A stretch of DNA of 44,728 nt from Synergistaceae bacterium (GTDB taxonomy: Bacteria > Synergistota > Synergistia > Synergistales > Aminobacteriaceae), in contig JAISLU010000091.1 in NCBI GenBank assembly GCA_031277095.1, positions 1 to 44,728 on the forward strand. The letters run 5' to 3'. A program made the position numbers and the translations under genes. Below the pieces are notes generated by a model. The model saw only the letters and a program-made list of their open reading frames with translations, had not been told where the DNA came from and ran no database searches. Positions within the stretch are counted from its first letter, which is position 1. Every line of letters begins with the position of its first letter. Positions 24,053-33,324 of the stretch are shown one piece after another.

Positions 24053-26485
24053 TTATAAGAAAATAGCGGTCCGCCGTCTGCGCGCCGCGAACACCCCAGC
24101 AGGGACCAGCGCCAGCAACCCCAGCCCGACGTCGCAGCCTTGCTTGTCCTCTGTGCCCTCGTCGCTGAACTCGCTCAGACTGTAATGGGACTCCGAGGGC
24201 GCGGCGGCGGGGATGTCGTCGTCCAAGGAGCGAATGGCGTCATCGTCTTTTTCATCGAGGGAATTATCGGAATTATCGAGGGAATATTCGTCGGCGAGAC
24301 TGTAGCCGGTTTTTACCGTAACGGTCATGGAGGTGGAAACGTTCGTCCCCCCTTGGGCTTTCAACGTGATTCGGGCGGTCCCCCTGGCCACGCCCTTCAG
24401 GTAAATCATCCCGGATGCTTTGACCAGGTCCACCACGTATTTGTTGTCGGTTGTCCAGGTGACCGTTTTGTCGGTGACGTTCGAGGGGGAAAAGGTCACG
24501 GCCGGCCTGTAGTACTCCCCCACCCCCAGGGTCATGGTCTTGGGGGATACGGTGATCGCCCTGGCGGGAACGGCGGGGGTGGACGCAGAATTGGATTTCA
24601 CCGTGACGGTCATGGAGGCGGACAAGTTCGTTCCTCCCAGGGCCTTGAAGGTGATTTGGGCGGTTCCCGCGCTCACGCCTTTCAAAAAAAGCTGACCCGA
24701 CGAATCTTTGACGAGATCCACAACGTATTTGTTGTGCGTCGTCCACGTCACCGTTTTGTCGGCGGCGTTGGAAGGAGAAATGGTCACCGTCGGCCTGTAA
24801 TACTCCCCGATCCCCAGCGTCATCGTTTTCGGCGACACCGTGATGCCCAGCACGGGAACGACACCGGGACTTGGGGGCGGAGTGGGGGTCGGCTGAGGGG
24901 TCGGGTTTGAGCCGCCGCTTGCCGCGCGGAGCGTCACGTTCCACATATTGCCGCAAGCGTTGGAGCCGGGGATCGCGACGCCCCCGTCGAGGGAGACCTG
25001 TGGGCTCACCGACTGGCCCGTCCTGGTCGTCTGACGTCCGAAAGTGTAGCCCGCCTTCTTCGCGGTGAGAGTGTAGGTACCGTTCGAAGGAAGTTTCGCG
25101 AAGGCGAAAATCCCTTTGGCGTCGGTGGTCGCCGAAGCCACGGCGCTGCCCGTCAAAGAGACCGTCGCGCCGCTTATCGGAGCCCCCGAGGAATCCAGGA
25201 CCCTTCCGCTGATGATTTCGCCCTTTCCGGTGGGGTACACGTTATACACACACCCGTTGACGGTGCTGAATTGAGGGGAGGTCTCTATCCTGGGCAAAGC
25301 GTACCAGGCGTTGTCGGGGCCTCCCCATCCCATATTGAGATGGTGGTACAGCGTGGAGGCGCTGTAGCCATATCCGTCGGCCGCGATGGCATGGCCTCCC
25401 TCCGCGCCGGTAATGCCCAAAAGAACCGGCAACCCTGCGTCGAGATTGGAGTTGACCATGCGATTCAAAACCTCCGACGGAATGGGAAGCAGCCGCGTTC
25501 GGGAGGCAGTTGCGCCGTAGACGGCGTTGGAATACCGGAAGGTGTCCGTCAGGCGCTTGAAGGCGAGGGCCATGGTCGCCCCCGTTTCGTCCAGGGTGTA
25601 ACTCGACTTGACGGATATCCCGATGTCGAAGAGCAGCGCGCCGATGTTCTGACGCTCCGCCGTCGTTGCGGAGTTGCCGGGCTGAAAGGGCATAGCGTCC
25701 CACCTGTAGGGACCTCCTCTTCCGTCGCCTCCCCGCGTGGTTCCCGACCGCGGTTTGTCGTCGACGGTGAAGGAGAAGCTCTTTGTCCCTATCCCCGCCT
25801 GGGGATATTTGAAGTAGCGCATGACCTGCCCCATAGCCGTAGCGACACAGCCCGCCACGTAGTTTCCGGGTGTGTAATAATTATAGAGAGGGGATTTCGC
25901 GGTTTGGTCCCACGCGCTTTGCAGCAGCGGGCCGACCCGCAGATCGGATACGGAAGATGCTTGACTCCTTACCTCCCCTTTGGCTTCGCTTTTTGGGGCT
26001 TTCGCCGCTCTCAGGCGGTTCCATTTCTCCTGCTCTTCGCTGGGCTCCGCGCTCAATCCGTGTAATTTCCCGTGGAGTTTTGCCTCGGCGTTCCTCGCCG
26101 ACTTGACCCGCCCCTTCAGGTCGGCGATCACCAACGCCTGAAAAGGGCCGTTTTCACTCGGGTCGTAGTCGCCAGCGTCCGGCTGCCAAGCCGGAATGGG
26201 CTCCACCTGGTCGTCGGCCGGGACGAATACGATCCCCTTCGGCTCCAGGAACACCGCGTAGTACAGGGCTTGGTCCCGGGAAAAAACCTCCGAGGCGTCG
26301 CCGTACATCCGCACTCTTGCGCTCACGGCCCCCAGGTTTTCCTCCAAAGGTCTGCCGTCGATAACGAGCCAGCCCGCCACGGCCTGAACCGCGTCTTCAG
26401 GGGTAACCGGCTTCCCCCAGGACGGAGAGAACAACAGCAGCAAAAAGAAAAATGCTCCGCAGATTTTTTTCGAAAAAGTTTTTAT
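24053..26485 (-). CDS. C10-type secreted cysteine protease, Ig-like repeats, Synergist-CTERM
   Basis: A secreted protease of about 810 residues of the streptopain (C10) family. Order: a signal peptide (KTFSKKICGAFFFLLLLFS), a propeptide, the protease domain with catalytic Cys in YVAGCVATAMGQVMRYF and His in GGHAIAADGYGY, a carboxypeptidase-regulatory-like domain (ISGRVLDSSGAPISGATV), a Pro/Thr linker, two BIG2-type Ig-like repeats each starting ITVSPKTMTLG, an acidic low-complexity linker, and a C-terminal GCDVGLGLLALV helix plus Arg cluster. The last part fits the Synergist-CTERM sorting signal. The start is unclear: AAGGAG lies eight bases before an ATA codon at 26485-26483 and the signal peptide needs that start. 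The only alternative, TTG 26443, would cut the signal peptide. It trails the V-ATPase operon. Confidence 0.85.
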   Translation of the reverse strand: MKTFSKKICGAFFFLLLLFSPSWGKPVTPEDAVQAVAGWLVIDGRPLEENLGAVSARVRMYGDASEVFSRDQALYYAVFLEPKGIVFVPADDQVEPIPAWQPDAGDYDPSENGPFQALVIADLKGRVKSARNAEAKLHGKLHGLSAEPSEEQEKWNRLRAAKAPKSEAKGEVRSQASSVSDLRVGPLLQSAWDQTAKSPLYNYYTPGNYVAGCVATAMGQVMRYFKYPQAGIGTKSFSFTVDDKPRSGTTRGGDGRGGPYRWDAMPFQPGNSATTAERQNIGALLFDIGISVKSSYTLDETGATMALAFKRLTDTFRYSNAVYGATASRTRLLPIPSEVLNRMVNSNLDAGLPVLLGITGAEGGHAIAADGYGYSASTLYHHLNMGWGGPDNAWYALPRIETSPQFSTVNGCVYNVYPTGKGEIISGRVLDSSGAPISGATVSLTGSAVASATTDAKGIFAFAKLPSNGTYTLTAKKAGYTFGRQTTRTGQSVSPQVSLDGGVAIPGSNACGNMWNVTLRAASGGSNPTPQPTPTPPPSPGVVPVLGITVSPKTMTLGIGEYYRPTVTISPSNAADKTVTWTTHNKYVVDLVKDSSGQLFLKGVSAGTAQITFKALGGTNLSASMTVTVKSNSASTPAVPARAITVSPKTMTLGVGEYYRPAVTFSPSNVTDKTVTWTTDNKYVVDLVKASGMIYLKGVARGTARITLKAQGGTNVSTSMTVTVKTGYSLADEYSLDNSDNSLDEKDDDAIRSLDDDIPAAAPSESHYSLSEFSDEGTEDKQGCDVGLGLLALVPAGVFAARRRRTAIFL

Positions 26486-26518
26486 CGGACTCTCTCCTTC
26501 ATATAGTAAACATTTAAG

Positions 26519-26575
26519 CTCAGGGGGGCAGAGCTTCTGGGTGAAGAACCGGGCCCCCCGAAATTCCCGTCGAAT
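26519..26575. repeat. G/C-rich palindromic intergenic repeat before the protease gene
   Basis: CAGGGGGGCAGAGC near 26521 faces GGGCCCCCCG near 26552. The element shares the GGGGGGCAGAGC core with the pgk-tpiA repeat. It lies between the atpB stop and the protease start and could attenuate read-through from the V-ATPase operon. Confidence 0.55.
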
Positions 26576-26584
26576 TTTACATTT

Positions 26585-27994
26585 TCAGGGAGTGTCCCCT
26601 GTTTTTTCCCGTCGGTTGGGTTTGATGTATTTCTCCATCTCGTCCATGGAAATACGGGTCAGCGCGCTGGCTGGCAGGGAGGCCAGCAGCCGCCAGGACA
26701 TATCCAGAGACTGTCCGATGTCGCGGTTTTCGTTCTTCGCTTGGCTGATATAAGTCTTCTCGAACTCCTCCCCGAAGGCAAGATAGACCTTGTCCTCGTC
26801 TCCCAGTTCGTCGCGGCCCACCACCTCGGCCAGGGCCTTGACTTCCTGCACTCGGCTGTAGCTGGCGAAGAGCTGGCTCGACACGCTGGGATGATCCTCC
26901 CGGGTATAACCTTTGCCGATGCCGTCCTTCATCAGCCGCGACAGGCTCGGAAGGGGGTCGATGGGGGGGTAGACGCCCCGGGCGTCCAGCTCGCGGGAAA
27001 GCACGATCTGCCCCTCGGTGATGAAGCCCGTCTGGTCGGGAACGGGGTTCGTGATGTCGTCGTTGGGCATGGTCAAGATAGGCAAAAACGTGATGCTGCC
27101 CTCCTTGCCCTTCAAAACGCCGGCCCGCTCGTAAAGCGACGCCAGGTCGCTGTAAAGGTAGGACGGATATCCTTTGCGGCTGGGGATTTCCCCCCGGCTG
27201 ACCGAGAGTTCGCGCAGGGCCTCGCAGTAGCTGGTGATGTCCGTGACGATGACCAGCACGTGCATACCCAGATCGAAGGCGAGGTACTCCGCCGCCGTCA
27301 AGGCGTAGCGCGGCGTGGCGATGCGCTCGATGACGGGGTCGTCCGCCAGATTCTGGAACAGCACCAGGTTCGTTCCGCGCCGGGACAGGGACGAGGCGAA
27401 GGCCGCCGCGTCATCATGTTTGATGCCGACCCCCGCGAACACCACCGCGAAATTCTCGGCCCCCACCAGCTTCGCCTGAGAGGCGATCTGAATCGCCAAT
27501 TGATTGTGGGGCAGCCCGTTCCCGGAGAAGATCGGCAGCTTTTGGCCTCGGATCAAGGTCGTCAGCACGTCGATGGTGGAGAAGCCCGTGTTGATGAAGT
27601 CGCGGGGGTAGACCCGCGCCATGGGGTTCATGGGCGAGCCGTTGATGTTGCGCTTGATGTCGCTGTAGACCGGACCGCTGCCGTCCAGAGGGCGTCCCAG
27701 GCCGTCGAAGGTCCGTCCTAAAATGGAGGGGGCCAGGGCGATCTCCAGGGGATGCCCCAGGAAACGGGCGCGAGACGTGGCGGGCACCAGGCCTTCCGTA
27801 CCCGCGAAAACCTGCACCATAATGGCCTCCTTGCTGACCATGATAGCCCTCCCCAGCCGAGGCCCATTCTCTTTTCCCTGGAAAGACCCCGGCAGTATCT
27901 CCACCACCTCGTCGTATCCCACGCCCGGCGTGCCCTTGAGCATCACAATGGGGCCGTTGATTTTATCTATTCCCGTGTATTCCGTGAGGGCCAT
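26585..27994 (-). CDS. atpB: V-type ATP synthase subunit B
   Basis: A regulatory, non-catalytic beta-like subunit of the soluble V1 head, about 469 residues. It lacks a full P-loop, as expected for subunit B (SGNGLPHNQLAIQIASQ in that place). It carries VFAGVGIKHDDAAAF, VTDITSYCEALREL and SRKGYPSYLYSDLA, all diagnostic. The start is ATG 27994 (MALTEYTGIDKINGP), five bases after the atpA stop codon, with GGAGGG upstream inside the atpA end. Upstream in-frame sequence to 28096 overlaps atpA and is not coding. It is the last ATPase gene of the operon. Confidence 0.96.
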   Translation of the reverse strand: MALTEYTGIDKINGPIVMLKGTPGVGYDEVVEILPGSFQGKENGPRLGRAIMVSKEAIMVQVFAGTEGLVPATSRARFLGHPLEIALAPSILGRTFDGLGRPLDGSGPVYSDIKRNINGSPMNPMARVYPRDFINTGFSTIDVLTTLIRGQKLPIFSGNGLPHNQLAIQIASQAKLVGAENFAVVFAGVGIKHDDAAAFASSLSRRGTNLVLFQNLADDPVIERIATPRYALTAAEYLAFDLGMHVLVIVTDITSYCEALRELSVSRGEIPSRKGYPSYLYSDLASLYERAGVLKGKEGSITFLPILTMPNDDITNPVPDQTGFITEGQIVLSRELDARGVYPPIDPLPSLSRLMKDGIGKGYTREDHPSVSSQLFASYSRVQEVKALAEVVGRDELGDEDKVYLAFGEEFEKTYISQAKNENRDIGQSLDMSWRLLASLPASALTRISMDEMEKYIKPNRREKTGDTP

Positions 27995-27998
27995 AACC

Positions 27999-29822
27999 TT
28001 ATATTCCCTCCTCTTCCTGCGCCAGGCGCTCGCTGCCGATTTTTTCAAGGCGCTCCCGGATACGCTTCGCCAAAGACTCGAAGCCGGCCTTGTCATCGGC
28101 CGCCAGCTCCCGGGCGTGGGTCAATTCCACCAGCTCCTTCATCCTGCGGATGAGAGTCAAGGGACATCCATTGGCAACGAGTTTTTTTGCCTGGTTGTGG
28201 AAGTCCAGAATCATCTTCATGATCGTCAGGCCCTTCGAGGGCGGGCAGAAGGAGTCGCCGCTGAAGGAGTTCTGCTGCAGATAACCGTTTTTCAGAAGCG
28301 AGGCCGTCAGAGCCGTCAAACGCTGAGAATCCGGCAGAACGTCCTCTCCCATCAGGCGCACCGTCTGCTGCACCACGTCGTCCTCCGCCAGAATCCCCCG
28401 CACCTCGTCCCTAAGGGCGAACCAAGTGGGATCCACGTTTTGGTGATACCAGTCCTTCACCTCGTCCGCGTACTCGCTGTAAGAGTCCATCCAACTGATC
28501 GCCGGAAAGTGCCGCGCGTGGGCCAAAGAGGCGTCCAAGGCCCAGAAGCAGCGGATGAAGCGTTTGGTGTGTCGCGTGACCGGCTCCGTAAAGTCGCCGC
28601 CGGGCGGCGAGACCGCGCCTATGACGCTGATGCTCGCCGTTTTGTCGCCGAAGGTGCGCACCTTGCCCGCGCGCTCGTAAAACTCCGCCAGGCGCGTCGC
28701 CAGGTACGCGGGGAAACCCTCTTCCGCCGGGATTTCGCCCAGCCGCCCGGAGAGTTCGCGCAGCGCCTCGGCCCATCGGCTGGTGGAGTCGGCCATCATG
28801 GCCACGTCGTAACCCATGTCCCGGTAGTACTCCGCAATCGTGATCCCCGTGTAGATACTGGCCTCACGGGCGGCCACCGGCATGTTCGAGGTATTGGCGA
28901 TCAAAATGGTGCGCTGCATCAAAGGTTTTTTGGAATAAGGATCTTCGAGAGACGGAAACTCCTCCAGCACCTGGGTCATTTCGTTGCCCCGTTCGCCGCA
29001 ACCGATGTAGACCACCACCTTGGCGTCGCTCCACTTCGCCAGTTGATGCTGGGTCACGGTCTTCCCCGTTCCAAATCCGCCGGGGATGGCGGCCACGCCG
29101 CCCTTGGAGATGGGGAACAGTCCGTCGATGACGCGCTGCCCCGTAATGAGGGGTTCGTTGGGTAAAAGGCGCTCTTTATAGGGGCGCGCCGTCCGCACCG
29201 GCCAGTAGTGGAACATCATGAGCCGCGTGACGTTGCCGTCCGATTCTCTCACTCGGGCCACGGGCTCCGAGGTCATGTAGAAACCGGGGGCGACGACGAA
29301 CTCGACCTCCCCCTGAACCCCGCGGGGGACCACCACCCGGTTTTCGATCAAGTCCGTCTCTTTGATGACCGCCACGACCATGCCCTCTGAGACCACGTCT
29401 CCCACCTTGCAGACGGGGGTCACTTCCCACGAGCGATCCATGTCGATGGAGTCCAGGCTCGTCCCCCTCGCCAGAAACTCCCCTTCTTTTTCCATCAGGC
29501 GGTCCAGGGGGCGTCCGATGCCGTCGATGATGTGTCCGATCAGTCCGGGCCCGAGGCAGATGGACAAAGGACGTCCCAGTCCCTCGACGGGCTCTCCCGC
29601 CTGGATCCCGGTGGTGTCCTCGTAGACTTGAATGACGCTCAGGTCTCCGTCCATACGAAGAATTTCTCCAGTCAGGCCCAGATCCCCCACCCGAACCAGT
29701 TCACGCATGGCGAAATGGGACATGCCCGTGGCGTTCACCACGGGGCCGTTGATGGTGGTTATCCTGCCCGATCTCGAAGCCGTTCCAGAATTTAAAGCCT
29801 CTTCTTTGCTTTTCTCGTTCAT
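27999..29822 (-). CDS. atpA: V-type ATP synthase catalytic subunit A
   Basis: A 607-residue catalytic subunit of the V1 head that hydrolyses or makes ATP. Walker A GGFGTGKT at 248-255 is followed by [29 protein letters not shown] and the long non-homologous insertion (about 115-195) that separates V-type A from F-type beta. All key motifs are intact. It begins 12 bases after subunit E and is coupled to subunit B. Confidence 0.97.
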   Translation of the reverse strand: MNEKSKEEALNSGTASRSGRITTINGPVVNATGMSHFAMRELVRVGDLGLTGEILRMDGDLSVIQVYEDTTGIQAGEPVEGLGRPLSICLGPGLIGHIIDGIGRPLDRLMEKEGEFLARGTSLDSIDMDRSWEVTPVCKVGDVVSEGMVVAVIKETDLIENRVVVPRGVQGEVEFVVAPGFYMTSEPVARVRESDGNVTRLMMFHYWPVRTARPYKERLLPNEPLITGQRVIDGLFPISKGGVAAIPGGFGTGKTVTQHQLAKWSDAKVVVYIGCGERGNEMTQVLEEFPSLEDPYSKKPLMQRTILIANTSNMPVAAREASIYTGITIAEYYRDMGYDVAMMADSTSRWAEALRELSGRLGEIPAEEGFPAYLATRLAEFYERAGKVRTFGDKTASISVIGAVSPPGGDFTEPVTRHTKRFIRCFWALDASLAHARHFPAISWMDSYSEYADEVKDWYHQNVDPTWFALRDEVRGILAEDDVVQQTVRLMGEDVLPDSQRLTALTASLLKNGYLQQNSFSGDSFCPPSKGLTIMKMILDFHNQAKKLVANGCPLTLIRRMKELVELTHARELAADDKAGFESLAKRIRERLEKIGSERLAQEEEGI

Positions 29823-29834
29823 TTCATTTACCGC

Positions 29835-30500
29835 CTACAGTTCGGCCAACACGGCCTTCGCCAGCGCGTCCGCCATCTCGTCGACCTTGGATTTCCAATC
29901 GGCGACCACACGCCATTTTTCTTCCTTCGAATGCAGAAACACGCCCCCCACGATCGGGGCCGGCGTCGCGTCGAACACGATGTCCAGGTTCGGGAAGTTC
30001 TGCCTCAGTGCGCTGGCCACGGCTTCCCCATGACGGGCGTCCTCCTTGCGGAGGCATATTTCCACTTTTTGTCGCTCCTTTTGCCCGTCTTGTCTTGTCG
30101 GAAGCTGTCTGCACACCTCGGCAGCGGCCCCCGTCAAAATCGCGCCGTAATCGGGCCGCTTGTCGAAGGCGATCAAAGTGTCCTGAAACAACGCCAAAGC
30201 CCTCTGAATCAGCTCATTTTGCAGGCGCAGACGATCTTTATCCCGGGCGGAGTCGGCATCGGTCAACTGACGCGCCGTCATTTCAGCGGAGCGTTTCGCC
30301 GCGTCGGCCTCCATACTGTTCACCATAGAGTCGAGGCGCGCCGTCTGTTCGCTGGTCCACTTCTCGGCCTCCACTCGGGCATCTTCCAGAATCCGATTCC
30401 GCTCCGAATCCCCCTTTCGAAGGATCATCGACTGGAGTTCGGACAGTTTCTTCCTTTCTTCGCAGGCGCCGTCGTCGCTTGGCGTCTCTTTTTGCGTCAT
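29835..30500 (-). CDS. atpE: V-type ATP synthase subunit E (peripheral stalk)
   Basis: A 221-residue stalk subunit: a long N-terminal helix rich in Ala, Glu and Arg (ERNRILEDARVEAEKWTSEQ), then a globular C-terminal part ending with LDIVFDATPAPIVGGVFL, typical of subunit E. The start ATG 30500 overlaps the subunit F stop as ATGA. An apparent 460-codon extension of the frame upstream runs through F and K and is not real. Confidence 0.9.
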   Translation of the reverse strand: MTQKETPSDDGACEERKKLSELQSMILRKGDSERNRILEDARVEAEKWTSEQTARLDSMVNSMEADAAKRSAEMTARQLTDADSARDKDRLRLQNELIQRALALFQDTLIAFDKRPDYGAILTGAAAEVCRQLPTRQDGQKERQKVEICLRKEDARHGEAVASALRQNFPNLDIVFDATPAPIVGGVFLHSKEEKWRVVADWKSKVDEMADALAKAVLAEL

Positions 30501-30808
30501 CCCAACTTCACCCCTATCGCCTCGCGGATGTAGCGCGCGAGAAAATCGGCTCCTCGGCGAGTCCCATGACGGTCCGGGATCTCGACCAAAAGCGGCAGAG
30601 AGCCTCCAGATCGCATTTTTATGACCTTCTCCGGGATACTTTCGGCCGCCAGTTCGGTCATAAGCAGAATGCCCAGGTCCTTCATCGCCAAAGCGGAGGA
30701 CAGGGCCTTCTCCGTCTCCTCCGGCCCGTGGGCCACCACCCCGTCGATACCCGCCAGCCTCAGCAACACCAGCGTGTCGTGGTTGTCGCTGATCAAAAAA
30801 CTCCTCAT
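30497..30808 (-). CDS. atpF: V-type ATP synthase subunit F
   Basis: A 103-residue Rossmann-like central-stalk subunit coupling rotation. The start MRSFLISDNHDTLVLLRLAG and the segment DLGILLMTELAAESIPE follow the family pattern. It starts 24 bases after subunit K and overlaps E by four bases, so the two are translationally coupled. Confidence 0.88.
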   Translation of the reverse strand: MRSFLISDNHDTLVLLRLAGIDGVVAHGPEETEKALSSALAMKDLGILLMTELAAESIPEKVIKMRSGGSLPLLVEIPDRHGTRRGADFLARYIREAIGVKLG

Positions 30809-30832
30809 GTTTGGGAACGAAGGAGCGCCATC

Positions 30833-31237
30833 TTATATTTTGCCGAGGATGAAAAGCGAGATGACGAGTCCGTAAATCGCAATTCCCTCGGCCAGCCCCA
30901 TGTAGATGAGCGTAGTCCCGAAAAGGGAGGGTTTCTCGCCGACAACTCCCAGAGCCGCCGCCCCCACAAAGGCGACGCCTATGCCCGCTCCGATGCAGGC
31001 CAGGCCGGTGGAAAGCGCCGCTCCGATCAAGCCCAGCCCCGCTCCATCGCCCACGGCACTCCCCGGCGCCTCCGCCGCGAAGGCCGCCGCGGAAAAGCCG
31101 AGAACCAAAAACGCCAGCAACAGCATCGCGGCCATTCCCCCTCTCGGGCTGCGGGGTGCCCTGCCGCTCCTCGCCGTCCAGACTCCCGTTCCGATCATTG
31201 CCACCGTAAAAGCGCAAAGAATTGTCAAACCTAACAT
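30833..31237 (-). CDS. atpK: V-type ATP synthase subunit K (c-ring proteolipid)
   Basis: A 134-residue membrane proteolipid with four hydrophobic segments. The last two form the canonical c-subunit hairpin, with the glycine-rich GLACIGAGIGVAFVGAAALG and then YMGLAEGIAIYGLVIS, whose Glu117 is the ion-binding carboxylate. The first two segments lack a carboxylate and may be a leader or an inactive hairpin. I see no obvious Gln partner of the kind used for sodium binding in the first canonical helix, so H+ versus Na+ is open. Confidence 0.9.
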   Translation of the reverse strand: MLGLTILCAFTVAMIGTGVWTARSGRAPRSPRGGMAAMLLLAFLVLGFSAAAFAAEAPGSAVGDGAGLGLIGAALSTGLACIGAGIGVAFVGAAALGVVGEKPSLFGTTLIYMGLAEGIAIYGLVISLFILGKI

Positions 31238-31238
31238 G

Positions 31239-31386
31239 TAAACCCTTCTTCCTGAATTAAATAAAACGAATTAATGAAACTCGATTGAGAAAATTTTCGG
31301 TAGAGAGCTTATGGGGCCCTGCCCCAAAACCCCGCTCAAGGGCCTCGGGCCCTTGAGAATCCCATGTTTTTCTTATTGCTTATTTC
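31239..31386. repeat. Palindromic intergenic repeat within the V-ATPase operon
   Basis: Between subunits I and K lies TGGGGCCCTGCCCC followed by a perfect hairpin with CTCAAGGGCC (31335-31344) and GGCCCTTGAG (31348-31357). There is no T-run, so full termination is unlikely; partial attenuation or mRNA processing to raise or lower subunit K relative to I is possible. Confidence 0.7.
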
Positions 31387-33321
31387 TTATTTTTTCCAGG
31401 CAACGGGCGCAAAGTCTCGGCCGCCGCCCCGATAGAACTTTCCAAAAAATTCGTAGTATTCCAGGCGCAGCGTCTGAATGAAGACGATCATTCCCTCCAG
31501 GCCGATAATGATCAGATGCCCCAGCAAAAGAATGAGCGCGCAATAGAGCTTTCCTCCCGGAGCGTTCTCCACCATCTGTCCCAGCATGAAAACGGCCCCG
31601 CTGAGCCCTACGTGGTTCAGGGCGAAGGCCGCCAGGCGCACGAAGGACGCCGTGTTGCTGACAAAGTTCAGCATCGCGTGAAAGACCGAAAAAACGTGAA
31701 CCACGCCGCCTTCGTCCACCGTCTCCCCGTGGAAGAGGAGCTTGGCGGCGCCGTTCCCGAAAATCATCAGCATAAAGAGAAAGGCCATGACAGCGGCAAA
31801 AAAAACTGTGCCGAGAGCCCATCCCGGGACGGTGAACACGGCTGCGGCCTGCCCTACCGCCAGCCAGTAGAACAAAAGCCCCGCCACTCCCTCCGGACTG
31901 AAGAAAACTTCGCCCCATTCCCTTTTGTGGACGGTGTTCCAGATTTTGAAACAGATGCCTATCGTGAGGAAAAGAATGCCGATCCCGATGGAAACGGGTA
32001 AAATTTCGTTTACGTCGTGCATGGGAGACAGCCACATCGGAGGAATGAGCTCCTCGTTGCCGAACACGCTGCCGTACAGAAATCCAAACAAAACGGAGAA
32101 ACTTCCCGCGATTCTCATGACGGAGCCGATGGCGGGACCCATCATTTTCTTTTTTTCCAGGAAATAGGTACCCAGGATCAGAGCGGCTCCATGCCCCACG
32201 TCGCCGAACATAAAACCGAAGAAGAGGCAAAAGCTCACCGCCACCACGAAGGTGGGGTCGATTTCGCTGTAGGAGGGCAGGCTGTAAAGGCGCACGATCT
32301 CCTGGAAACGGCGAACCAGGGGCAGGTTATGCAAAAGCGTCGGGAGTTCGTTTCCCTCTCGCTCCAAAGCGTCGCCGTCCTCCGAGATCACCAGAGCATG
32401 GGGCGCCTTTTCCTCGGCTATTGCCCGCACCTCGCCGAAGCTCTTCCTGGGCATCCACCCCGCCAGCACCGTCATTTCCGACAGATCCCCCCCCATCTGG
32501 CAAAGGGAGAAGATTCGCTGCTTCGCGTAGACGGTCTCGTAGAGCTTTGCAAGCTCGAAACGATTCTCCGCCGCATACCGGCCGGGCATGTCCCGATAGC
32601 TCTCCCTCTCCGCTTCGATAGCCTCCATCCGATAGCTCACCGCGTCCCGCTTGTCGTATTGCCCGTAGCCCACGCCCTCCGCCGGAAAGAGGTACATGTG
32701 AACCGAGGAAAAAATCTTCTGGATTTCCTCGCGGTAATCGCTGTTGTAAAAAACGATGACGGTGACTTTGTCCGCCTCGCTCCTCCCCTCGTCCATCAGG
32801 GGCATGGCAAGAATGGGCGCTGCAAGGCTCGCTTCCCTGAGACGCCGCCAGTTCTCCCGGGTCAAGGTCCCTATAGTGACGCTTTCGCAAAAGGCAGAGG
32901 GCAGATCGGTCAGGCTGCGCCCCGTTTCGCGGATGGCATCGCCGAACGCGAGCATGGCGCGCCATCTTTCGTACTCTCTTCGAAGCTCTTCGGTCCTTGC
33001 GGACCATTCCTCTATTTTCTTCGTCACCTGGTCGATTTTCGCCTCCAGCTCCGGCAGAGAGGCCGAGGGTACGCGATCGACGATCCGGCACTGGAAGACG
33101 GGCAGACCCGCTTTCAGCCAGAGTTCGTCCAATTTCTCCAAAAGGGCGTCGTAGGGGTTCCCCCGGAAAGTCTGGAAACGACTGCTCAAAGGATGAGCGT
33201 CCATTATGACCTCCGGCGACATCGGTTCGAAGTTCTCCATTTTCAAAAGTGCCAAGGCGATGTTTTCGATTTCTTCCCTGGGGCCGATGAACGAGACCCC
33301 CGCCATTCCTACAACGGCCAT
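31387..33321 (-). CDS. atpI: V-type ATP synthase subunit I (membrane stator)
   Basis: A 644-residue stator subunit. The N-terminal ~330 residues are soluble and mostly helical. The C-terminal half has about seven to eight membrane helices, including FVVAVSFCLFFGFMFGDVGHGA and a helix with the essential Arg in ASFVRLAAFALNHVG, which lies against the c ring. It starts three bases after subunit C's stop. Confidence 0.95.
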   Translation of the reverse strand: MAVVGMAGVSFIGPREEIENIALALLKMENFEPMSPEVIMDAHPLSSRFQTFRGNPYDALLEKLDELWLKAGLPVFQCRIVDRVPSASLPELEAKIDQVTKKIEEWSARTEELRREYERWRAMLAFGDAIRETGRSLTDLPSAFCESVTIGTLTRENWRRLREASLAAPILAMPLMDEGRSEADKVTVIVFYNSDYREEIQKIFSSVHMYLFPAEGVGYGQYDKRDAVSYRMEAIEAERESYRDMPGRYAAENRFELAKLYETVYAKQRIFSLCQMGGDLSEMTVLAGWMPRKSFGEVRAIAEEKAPHALVISEDGDALEREGNELPTLLHNLPLVRRFQEIVRLYSLPSYSEIDPTFVVAVSFCLFFGFMFGDVGHGAALILGTYFLEKKKMMGPAIGSVMRIAGSFSVLFGFLYGSVFGNEELIPPMWLSPMHDVNEILPVSIGIGILFLTIGICFKIWNTVHKREWGEVFFSPEGVAGLLFYWLAVGQAAAVFTVPGWALGTVFFAAVMAFLFMLMIFGNGAAKLLFHGETVDEGGVVHVFSVFHAMLNFVSNTASFVRLAAFALNHVGLSGAVFMLGQMVENAPGGKLYCALILLLGHLIIIGLEGMIVFIQTLRLEYYEFFGKFYRGGGRDFAPVAWKK

Positions 33322-33324
33322 AGC

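Noticed and set aside
30501..31217. Upstream extension of the subunit E frame to 460 residues.
   Set aside because: It runs through subunits F and K in another frame; the sequence is Gly/Arg-rich nonsense and the ATGA overlap gives a clear start at 30500.
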